A stretch of 8,917 nucleotides of DNA from an uncultured Lachnospiraceae bacterium. GTDB lineage: Bacteria > Bacillota_A > Clostridia > Lachnospirales > Lachnospiraceae. Location of the stretch: NCBI GenBank assembly GCA_905200565.1, contig CAJKKX010000073.1:1-8917 (forward strand), read 5' to 3'. Shown here piece after piece: positions 1 through 5,020 of the stretch. The translations under genes and the position numbers were made by a program. Every line of letters starts with the position of its first letter. Positions within the stretch are counted from its first letter, which is position 1. The notes beneath the pieces are model-generated. The model did no database searches, had not been told where the DNA came from, and saw only the letters and a list, made by a program, of their open reading frames with translations.

Positions 1-719
1 ATAGCAGCCTGCTTTTAAGAGCGGCTGTGGCGGCGGCAAAAAAGAATGGGACGAAAGTTTATGCGGTGACGATCTCTACCAGGCTCCAGCCACAGGAAGA
101 TTTGGAGACCGCGGAGTCGGTGGCGAAAGAATGCGGCGCCAACTGGCAGGTACTGCGGATAGATGAAAGCAGAAATGAAAAGATTCTGGAAAATTCCAGG
201 CAACGCTGTTACTGGTGTAAAGCTTTTCTGTTTCAGTCTTTGAAAGACTGGGCGGCGGCACATGGCGTTACGGTTCTTCTGGAAGGTTCGAATGCCGATG
301 ATCTGGGGGTCTACCGTCCCGGTCTGCGGGCGGTGAAGGAGCTGGGGGCGCGAAGTCCGCTGGCGGAGCTTGGGATTACGAAAGAAGAAGTGCGGCGCAT
401 GGCACAGGAGCTTGGAATTTCCGTAGCTTTGCGGCCGTCCGCGCCTTGTATGGCGACCAGGCTTCCGTATGGGACGCGGCTGGATTTTGAAATGCTGGAA
501 AGACTGGAGGAGGGGGAGAGGCGTCTGCGCAGCCTGGGCTTTGCTGTGGTTCGCCTGCGCCTGCATGGGGAGATCGTGCGCATAGAGGTAGCGACGGAAA
601 AACTGGCGGCAGCCATTTCAGAGAGGGAGACGATCGTGAAAATCCTCAGAGAGCTGGGATTTCATTATATTACGTTGGATATGGAGGGCTTCCGTTCGGG
701 AAGTATGGATGTATGGTAA
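1..719 (+). CDS. larE: LarE family ATP-dependent sulfur transferase (5' partial)
   Basis: LarE activates a pyridinium dicarboxylate mononucleotide with ATP and inserts sulfur to build the nickel-pincer nucleotide (NPN) cofactor of lactate racemase-type enzymes; it is cytoplasmic. The reading frame is open from base 3 and begins SSLLLRAAV, the tail of the PP-loop ATP-binding motif (family form SGGVDSSLL), so roughly 25 residues lie outside the window and the in-frame GTG at 27 is not the real start. Counting from that GTG, CYWCK (Cys61, Cys64), LLEGSNADD (84-92) and PCMATRLPYG (Cys141) are visible. Cys141 sits about 148 residues after the PP-loop, matching the sacrificial cysteine of Lactobacillus LarE. 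The two extra cysteines suggest the three-cysteine, [4Fe-4S]-carrying variant known from Thermotoga (inference). It ends at TAA, overlapping acyP by 7 bases. No larA, larB or larC is visible here. The family call is firm; the cofactor type is not. Confidence 0.88.
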   Translation, partial: SSLLLRAAVAAAKKNGTKVYAVTISTRLQPQEDLETAESVAKECGANWQVLRIDESRNEKILENSRQRCYWCKAFLFQSLKDWAAAHGVTVLLEGSNADDLGVYRPGLRAVKELGARSPLAELGITKEEVRRMAQELGISVALRPSAPCMATRLPYGTRLDFEMLERLEEGERRLRSLGFAVVRLRLHGEIVRIEVATEKLAAAISERETIVKILRELGFHYITLDMEGFRSGSMDVW

Positions 720-982
720 GAAAGAAGATGTATTTTTCCGGGCGGGTGCAGGGTGTTGGTTTTCGATACCGGGCGACCTGGATCGCACGTACGCTGGGTC
801 TGACTGGATGGGTCATGAACCTGCCCGACGGGCGGGTAGAGATGGAGGTACAGGGAAACCGGTATACGATCGAGCAGATGATTCAGAGACTGTATGAGGA
901 GAAGGGCATACAGATCGAATTTATCGAGTCGGAGGATATAGCGGTAAAAATATCCGAGAGAAAGTTCCGGGAGATGTATTAG
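713..982 (+). CDS. acyP: Acylphosphatase
   Basis: This 89-residue protein has the normal length of the small cytoplasmic acylphosphatases, which hydrolyse carboxyl-phosphate bonds in acyl phosphates. The signature SGRVQGVGFR lies at residues 9-18, with the phosphate-binding catalytic arginine at Arg18. The second motif GWVMNLPDGRVE (32-43) supplies the catalytic Asn36. The rest fits the ferredoxin-like alpha/beta sandwich of the family. The ATG at 713 lies inside the last codons of larE, so translation is probably coupled; a weak GGGAAG sits 9 bases upstream. Met6 is a possible alternative start but has a poorer ribosome binding site. There is no obvious metabolic link to LarE; co-transcription with it is inferred from the overlap. 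Confidence 0.95.
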   Translation: MVRKKMYFSGRVQGVGFRYRATWIARTLGLTGWVMNLPDGRVEMEVQGNRYTIEQMIQRLYEEKGIQIEFIESEDIAVKISERKFREMY

Positions 983-992
983 AGGTAGAACA

Positions 993-1478
993 ATGGAAAT
1001 AACGATACGAAAATTTGAAATACAGGATCTTCCGGCGATGACGGAAATCTGGAATGAAGTGGTGGAAGAAGGAGTGGCTTTTCCACAGATGGAGCCACTG
1101 TCTGTTCAGGAGGCGGCTGCATTTTTCGAAAGCCAGAGCTTTACCGGCGTGGCCGAAAAGGATGGGGAAATTTTAGGACTTTACATTCTGCATCCGAATA
1201 ATGTGGGGCGCTGCGGGCATCTGTCAAATGCAAGCTATGCGGTCAGACGTACGGCGAGGGGGATGCGGATTGGAGAAGCTCTGGTAAGGCACTGTATGAA
1301 GATGGGAGCGGAGTTTGGATTTCGCATTTTACAGTTTAACGCAGTGGTGCGCACCAATGAGAGAGCGGTCGCTTTGTATCAGAAGCTTGGTTTTGTGAAG
1401 CTTGGCACCGTTCCGGGCGGCTTTCTGATGAAGGATGGCACATATGAGGATATTGTGCTTTTTTATCATGTTCTGTAA
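993..1478 (+). CDS. GNAT family N-acetyltransferase
   Basis: A single GNAT domain of 161 residues, which transfers an acetyl group from acetyl-CoA to an amine; the substrate cannot be told from sequence. The N-terminus IRKFEIQDLPAMTEIWNEV is the usual beta1-alpha1 start of the fold. Motif A, which binds the CoA pyrophosphate, is RRTARGMRIGEAL (residues 85-97); the middle position of the RGxG loop is Arg rather than Gly. NERAVALYQKLGF (122-134) is the classical motif B helix, and EDIVLFYHVL forms the last strand. The ATG at 993 has AGAGG 7 bases upstream, overlapping the acyP stop, and only 10 bases separate the two genes, so it is probably the last gene of the larE-acyP transcript. No convincing plus-strand terminator follows it. 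Confidence 0.9.
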   Translation: MEITIRKFEIQDLPAMTEIWNEVVEEGVAFPQMEPLSVQEAAAFFESQSFTGVAEKDGEILGLYILHPNNVGRCGHLSNASYAVRRTARGMRIGEALVRHCMKMGAEFGFRILQFNAVVRTNERAVALYQKLGFVKLGTVPGGFLMKDGTYEDIVLFYHVL

Positions 1479-1490
1479 AGGGATGGAAGG

Positions 1491-1540
1491 AAAGAAAAAC
1501 CTCCCGCAGCTTCGCGCCTTTGCGACAACCACAGGAGGTT
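1491..1540 (-). terminator. Terminator-like hairpin, minus-strand orientation
   Basis: A perfect 7-bp inverted repeat, AACCTCC (1498-1504) and GGAGGTT (1534-1540), encloses a 29-base apical part with a smaller CGCA/TGCG stem (1505-1508 with 1521-1524). On the minus strand the stem runs into a T-rich tail (GGAGGTTTTTCTTTCC), the layout of an intrinsic terminator. On the plus strand it is followed by AAGGGGGAGG with no T-run. No minus-strand gene is visible upstream of it, so it may block antisense transcription, or be an intergenic repeat or a relic. The long apical loop makes the terminator call uncertain. Confidence 0.4.
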
Positions 1541-1631
1541 AAGGGGGAGGATAAGTATACTATCATTTTATCTTTGGTAGTAACTAAAGTATAACCGGTA
1601 TGAAATATTTTATACAGAAATGAAAAAAATT

Positions 1632-1660
1632 TTGCCTTATTTACATAAATAGTATATAAT
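1632..1660 (+). promoter_or_regulatory. Sigma-A-type promoter for the SEC-C gene
   Basis: TTGCCT (1632-1637, four of six matches to the -35 consensus) and a perfect TATAAT (1655-1660) are separated by 17 bases in an AT-rich stretch. Transcription would start near 1667 and give a leader of about 70 bases before the ATG at 1736. The rest of the 1479-1735 gap holds the hairpin at 1491-1540 and AT-rich sequence in which I see no gene. Confidence 0.72.
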
Positions 1661-1684
1661 AGACTCTGTGACGAAAAAGAGACG

Positions 1685-1703
1685 TCGGAAGCCGAGCTTT
1701 CGG
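1685..1703 (+). other. Leader stem-loops with a shared arm
   Basis: The leader of the SEC-C gene contains TCGG-AAG-CCGA-GCTT-TCGG. The middle CCGA (1692-1695) can pair with TCGG on either side (1685-1688 or 1700-1703), giving two mutually exclusive small hairpins. The stems are only 4 bp, so this may be chance. The region also contains an in-frame GTG at 1703, which I do not take as the start of the gene. Confidence 0.25.
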
Positions 1704-1735
1704 TGCATAATTATGAAACAAAGGATGGTAAAAGA

Positions 1736-2242
1736 ATGGGATTATTACAGGAATGGAGAGAAAAGGCATATTCTCAAAACACAGATAAAAAACTTTTGCA
1801 GAAATTCTGGTCAGAGTATTTTATGATTGAAAAGGGAATTTACGAGCAGCTTCTTACGAATCCGGATGAGATCGTGAAGGGAACCGTAAAGGAGCTGGCA
1901 GAAAAATATAACGTGGCGCTTATGACAATGGTAGGATTTCTGGACGGCATTGACGAGAGCCTGAAGGTTCCGAATCCGATTGAGGATCTGAGCGAGGATA
2001 CCGAAGTAAGCCTGGCGTTTGATAAGGAAAAGCTGTATAAGAACATGGTAGACGCAAAGGCGGACTGGCTGTATGAGCTGCCGATGTGGGACGAGATTTT
2101 TGATGCAGAGAAGAAAAAAGCGCTGTACAAGGAGGCGAAAAAAGCCAATACCGTTGTAAAGGGCAGGAAGATCGGAAGAAATGAGCCATGTCCATGTGGA
2201 AGCGGAAAGAAATATAAGTATTGCTGCGGGAAAAACGCATAA
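1736..2242 (+). CDS. SEC-C metal-binding motif protein
   Basis: A 168-residue protein, probably cytoplasmic, that ends in a SEC-C zinc motif: [15 protein letters not shown] (residues 151-165), with Cys152, Cys154, Cys163 and Cys164 as ligands. The same motif ends SecA, where it binds zinc and contacts SecB or ribosomes, and occurs as a tail on many unrelated small proteins. The N-terminal 140 residues are acidic and largely helical, with no transmembrane segment; they resemble a group of SEC-C proteins common in Clostridia whose role is unknown. An in-frame GTG at 1703 would add 11 residues, but AAGGATGG lies 7 bases before the ATG at 1736 and nothing similar precedes the GTG, so the shorter form is chosen. 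The gene has its own promoter. Confidence 0.88.
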   Translation: MGLLQEWREKAYSQNTDKKLLQKFWSEYFMIEKGIYEQLLTNPDEIVKGTVKELAEKYNVALMTMVGFLDGIDESLKVPNPIEDLSEDTEVSLAFDKEKLYKNMVDAKADWLYELPMWDEIFDAEKKKALYKEAKKANTVVKGRKIGRNEPCPCGSGKKYKYCCGKNA

Positions 2243-2249
2243 AAGAGAA

Positions 2250-2285
2250 AGAGGGGATGGTGTGAGAGAAGGCACTGTCCCCTTT
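2250..2285 (+). terminator. Intergenic hairpin after the SEC-C gene, possible weak terminator
   Basis: GGGGATGGTG (2253-2262) pairs with CACTGTCCCC (2273-2282) over 10 bp including two G-U pairs, with a 10-base loop; A250-type flanking bases AGA/TTT can extend the stem. It lies 8 bases after the SEC-C stop codon. The T tract after it (CCCCTTTGCTGTT) is weak, so it may be a partial terminator, an RNA-stabilising 3' stem or a REP-like repeat unit. The next gene has no clear promoter of its own, which argues that some transcription reads through. Confidence 0.45.
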
Positions 2286-2308
2286 GCTGTTAAAAGGAGG
2301 CGCGCGGT

Positions 2309-3046
2309 ATGGAGCTGTTGTTTGTGTGTCTGGGGATTCTATGCCTGGCATATTACGGTATTTTGTTTGCGGTAGGGATGGATTTTTCCTTCTTATGGCT
2401 GATGTTCGGCGTTCTGCTGACAGGAGGAGGGATATGGAACAGATTTGCCAGATCCCGCGGTCTTCATTTGCCGGGGGCGGTAAAGATGGCGGGAGGTGCG
2501 CTCCTGGCAGCAGGCGTGCTTCTGTTTCTTGTGCTGGAAGGGCTGATTATTTCCAAAATGAACGCCCAGGGGGAGGAAGGGCTGGACTATGTGATCGTTC
2601 TGGGCGCTCAGGTGCGGGGAGACGTGCCGAGTAAGGCGCTGCGAAGAAGAATGGAGAAAGCGGAAGAATATTTAAAGGAAAATCCGGAAACCCTCGCTGT
2701 TCTGTCCGGTGGAAAGGGAAACGGGGAAAATATTTCGGAGGCACAGGCAATGTATGATGGACTGGTGGAAGCGGGAATCGAGCCGGAACGTTTGATTCTG
2801 GAGGACAGATCCACCAGTACGGTGGAAAATCTGGAGTTCAGTGCAAAGTTGATTGGGAAAGATGCAAAGATCGGGATTATTTCGCAGAATTTCCATATTT
2901 ACCGGGCCTTAAAGCTGGCCGGTCATCAGGGGGATGCGAAAGTGTGCGGGATCGCGGGGCCTTCAGAAGCGATGTATCAGCCGCACTTCATGGTGCGCGA
3001 GGCGTTCGCCATCGTAAAGGAAAAGCTTATGGGAAACTTTGGTTAG
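2309..3046 (+). CDS. YdcF/SanA family protein (DUF218), membrane-anchored
   Basis: A 245-residue protein with two parts. The first 80 residues hold three hydrophobic segments (about 3-22, 26-42 and 60-82), predicting a membrane anchor. Residues 92-240 form a DUF218 domain with its usual blocks: DYVIVLGAQVRGDVPSKALR (93-112), VLSGGKGNGENISEAQAM (131-148), ILEDRSTSTVENLEFS (163-178) and SQNFHIYRA (192-200). Family members include SanA, linked to envelope barrier function in enterobacteria, and ElyC, linked to lipid-carrier and peptidoglycan metabolism; the biochemical reaction is not established, so a cell-envelope role is inferred. AAGGAGG lies 8 bases before the ATG at 2309, fixing the start. 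UPF0340 follows 43 bases later. Confidence 0.9.
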   Translation: MELLFVCLGILCLAYYGILFAVGMDFSFLWLMFGVLLTGGGIWNRFARSRGLHLPGAVKMAGGALLAAGVLLFLVLEGLIISKMNAQGEEGLDYVIVLGAQVRGDVPSKALRRRMEKAEEYLKENPETLAVLSGGKGNGENISEAQAMYDGLVEAGIEPERLILEDRSTSTVENLEFSAKLIGKDAKIGIISQNFHIYRALKLAGHQGDAKVCGIAGPSEAMYQPHFMVREAFAIVKEKLMGNFG

Positions 3047-3089
3047 GAATGTACATCAGAGAATATGACAAAGACAGGAGATCATGGGA

Positions 3090-3641
3090 ATGTTGGAAAA
3101 ATATAAGGAAGAAGCGGCACGGGCCGCACAGGAGCTGTTAAAGGCGGCAAAATTAAATCCGGGAGAGATTTTGGTGGCAGGATGTTCCAGCAGCGAGATC
3201 GCAGCGCATAAGATTGGCTCGTATTCCAGTGCGGAAATCGGAAAGGCAGTCTTTGAAGGGATTTATGAGATCACAAAGAAACAGGGTGTTTATCTGGCGG
3301 CACAGTGCTGTGAACATCTGAATCGAAGCCTGATTCTTGAGCGGGAGGCGGCGCGGGCTTACGGCCTGGAGTGCGTCAACGTAGTGCCGCAGCCAAAAGC
3401 CGGAGGGTCTTTTGCCACGGCAGCGTATCAGGGGTTCGAACATCCGGTGGCGGTAGAAGAGATACAGGCGCATGCAGGGATGGATATCGGGGATACCCTG
3501 ATCGGGATGCACTTAAAAAAGGTGGCGGTTCCGGTGCGTATCCGTCAGAATACCATCGGGCAGGCGCGTGTGGTATGCGCCAGGACGAGACTGAAATTCG
3601 TGGGAGGCGAACGGGCATGTTATGATGCGGAAATTTCTTAA
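3090..3641 (+). CDS. UPF0340 / TIGR01440 family protein (YwlG-like)
   Basis: A 183-residue soluble protein that matches the YwlG family of Bacillota over its length; no reaction has been established for the family. Visible family blocks are LVAGCSSSEIAAHKIGSYSS (residues 28-47), GVYLAAQCCEHLNRSL (66-81, with adjacent Cys73-Cys74), GSFATAAY (106-113) and the C-terminal GQARVVCARTRLKFVGGERA. There is no signal peptide or membrane segment. Two in-frame ATGs lie 6 bases apart: the one at 3084 is only 3 bases from AGGAG (3076-3080), while the one at 3090 is 9 bases away and is preferred; the earlier start would add Met-Gly. It lies 43 bases after the DUF218 gene and may share its transcript. No terminator is seen after it, only a 9-base tandem repeat (CTTAATATC) at the stop codon. 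Confidence 0.88.
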   Translation: MLEKYKEEAARAAQELLKAAKLNPGEILVAGCSSSEIAAHKIGSYSSAEIGKAVFEGIYEITKKQGVYLAAQCCEHLNRSLILEREAARAYGLECVNVVPQPKAGGSFATAAYQGFEHPVAVEEIQAHAGMDIGDTLIGMHLKKVAVPVRIRQNTIGQARVVCARTRLKFVGGERACYDAEIS

Positions 3642-3666
3642 TATCCTTAATATCTTCTTAACCGCC

Positions 3667-3695
3667 TTGTATCCGTTCTGTGGCTGTGCTATAAC
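3667..3695 (+). promoter_or_regulatory. Promoter of the GntR/ABC operon
   Basis: TTGTAT (3667-3672) and TATAAC (3690-3695) are 17 bases apart, and TGC directly before the -10 gives an extended -10 element. Transcription would start close to 3702, inside the inverted repeat that follows, so a repressor bound there would block initiation. Confidence 0.7.
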
Positions 3696-3699
3696 TTAA

Positions 3700-3722
3700 G
3701 TGTACCAGGGGAAATAGTACAC
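3700..3722 (+). promoter_or_regulatory. Probable GntR (YtrA-type) operator
   Basis: A perfect inverted repeat GTGTAC (3700-3705) and GTACAC (3717-3722) is separated by 11 bases; counting GTGTACCA against TAGTACAC the half-sites match at 7 of 8 positions. It starts 4 bases after the -10 hexamer and lies 28 bases before the gntR start codon. Position and symmetry fit an autoregulatory operator for the dimeric regulator encoded next. Palindromes of the GTGTAC/GTACAC type are, as I recall, usual for YtrA regulators; binding itself is inferred. Confidence 0.68.
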
Positions 3723-3750
3723 CAAATACACGAAACAGGCAGGAGGAATT

Positions 3751-4131
3751 ATGATAGTGATTGATTATCAAAACAGGAGGCCAATCTATGAGCAGATTGT
3801 AGAGCGTTTCCAGACATTAATCATCACCGGGGCTATGAAACCCGACAGCCAGATGCCATCCGTCCGTTCACTCGCCGTAGATTTGTCAATCAATCCCAAT
3901 ACGATTCAGAAAGCATATTCGGTGCTGGAGCAGGAGGGTTATATTTATCCGGTAAAAGGGCGGGGAAACTTTGTTTCCGGAAACAGTGAGCTCAAGGTAA
4001 AAAAGCAGGAAGCATTTTTCCTGAATTTAAGAAAACTGATTGGAAAAGGAAAAGAACTGGATGTAAAGAGAGAAATTTTTTTACAAAAGGCGGAAGAATA
4101 TTATAAGGAGGGCAGCTATGATAGAAATTAA
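3751..4131 (+). CDS. GntR family transcriptional regulator, YtrA subfamily
   Basis: A 126-residue repressor-type protein. The N-terminal winged helix-turn-helix (about residues 8-76) is textbook GntR: RPIYEQIVERF, then MPSVRSLAVDLSINPNTIQK (35-54) for the recognition helix region, AYSVLEQEGYIY and the wing GRGNFVSG. Only about 50 residues follow, too short for a sugar- or acid-binding effector domain, which is diagnostic of the YtrA subfamily; its members control neighbouring ABC transporters and often respond to cell-envelope-active antibiotics. AGGAGG lies 4 bases before the ATG. The gene overlaps the ATPase gene by 14 bases. It probably represses its own operon through the palindrome at 3700-3722. 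The inducing signal cannot be read from the sequence. Confidence 0.95.
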   Translation: MIVIDYQNRRPIYEQIVERFQTLIITGAMKPDSQMPSVRSLAVDLSINPNTIQKAYSVLEQEGYIYPVKGRGNFVSGNSELKVKKQEAFFLNLRKLIGKGKELDVKREIFLQKAEEYYKEGSYDRN

Positions 4132-5020
4132 TGGCGTAAACAAGTCTTTTGGCGAACTCAAAGCCCTGGATAATATTATTGCTACGATACAGGAAGGAAG
4201 TATCTTTGGACTGGTGGGAACGAATGGAGCGGGGAAAAGTACGCTGCTTCGTATCCTGAGCGGCGTGTTAAAAGCTGATTCGGGGATGGCGCTGGTAGAT
4301 GGGGAGAATGTCTATGAAAATCCCGGTGCGAAGGCCAAAATATGCTTTCTTTCGGATACGGCGTATTTTTTTCCGAATGCCACGATTCAGACGATGGAAA
4401 ATTATTATGCGATTGTATATCCCAATTTTAGCAGGGAGCGTTTTACCGATCTGGTGGAGAAGTTTGGGCTAAGCAAGAAGCGGAAGATTAACAGTTTTTC
4501 AAAAGGAATGAAAAAGCAGGTATCCGTTCTTCTCGGCATTTGTACCGGAACGAAGTATCTGCTTTGTGACGAGACTTTTGACGGACTGGACCCGGTCATG
4601 CGTCAGGCGGTAAAAAGCATTTTTGCCATGGAGCTTATGAACCGGCAGTTTACTCCGGTCATCGCATCGCACAGCCTGCGGGAGCTGAAGGATATCTGTG
4701 ACCACGTAGGGCTGCTCCATCAGGGAGGAATCCTTCTGTCGAAGGATCTGGAAGATATGAAATTTCATATCCATAAAGTACAGTGCGTGATTCCAGACCC
4801 TGCAAAGGAGGAGGAACTTCTGACGGAGCTTCATGTTTTGCAGCATGACAAGAGGGGGTCTTTGCTTACGGTGGTGGCACGGGGAACCCGTCAGGAGATT
4901 TTGATGAGTATTGAAGATAAAAAGCCGATTTTCTCAGAGGTAATTCCATTGACGCTGGAGGAAATTTTTATCAGTGAAACGGAGGTAGCAGGGTATGACG
5001 TCAAAAATCTCGTTTTTTAA
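4118..5020 (+). CDS. ABC transporter ATP-binding protein, YtrB-like
   Basis: This 300-residue ATPase subunit would power the permease encoded next. The Walker A motif is GTNGAGKST (residues 34-42), the signature is the degenerate FSKGMKKQV (127-135) in place of LSGGQ, Walker B is YLLCDE (147-152, Glu152 catalytic) followed by TFDGLDP as D-loop, and the switch histidine is His185 in ASHS. The usual Q-loop glutamine is not evident; the region reads FLSDTAYFFPNAT (77-89). Such variants are common in this Clostridia subfamily. Residues after about 215 form a C-terminal extension of roughly 85 residues. AAGGAGGG lies 5 bases before the ATG. It overlaps gntR by 14 bases and the permease by 26, so the three genes are tightly co-translated. 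Substrate and direction (export more likely than import, as no binding protein is present) are inferred. Confidence 0.95.
   Translation: MIEINGVNKSFGELKALDNIIATIQEGSIFGLVGTNGAGKSTLLRILSGVLKADSGMALVDGENVYENPGAKAKICFLSDTAYFFPNATIQTMENYYAIVYPNFSRERFTDLVEKFGLSKKRKINSFSKGMKKQVSVLLGICTGTKYLLCDETFDGLDPVMRQAVKSIFAMELMNRQFTPVIASHSLRELKDICDHVGLLHQGGILLSKDLEDMKFHIHKVQCVIPDPAKEEELLTELHVLQHDKRGSLLTVVARGTRQEILMSIEDKKPIFSEVIPLTLEEIFISETEVAGYDVKNLVF

Noticed and set aside
15..616. Long minus-strand reading frames opposite larE
   Set aside because: They are antisense to a well-supported gene, rich in Arg, Pro and Ser as expected of shadow frames, and match no family I recognise.
27..719. GTG at 27 as the start of the LarE gene
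   Set aside because: The frame stays open to the window edge and the residues before it (SSLLLRAA) are part of the PP-loop, so the gene begins outside the window.
1703..1735. GTG at 1703 as the start of the SEC-C gene
   Set aside because: There is no ribosome binding site before it, whereas AAGGATGG is well placed for the ATG at 1736.
1811..2351. Minus-strand reading frames opposite the SEC-C gene
   Set aside because: They overlap a gene with a conserved C-terminal motif and its own promoter, lack good ribosome binding sites and show no recognisable domain.
3637..3654. 9-base tandem repeat CTTAATATC at the end of the UPF0340 gene
   Set aside because: Only two copies, AT-rich, with no symmetry or regulatory position; probably chance or slippage.
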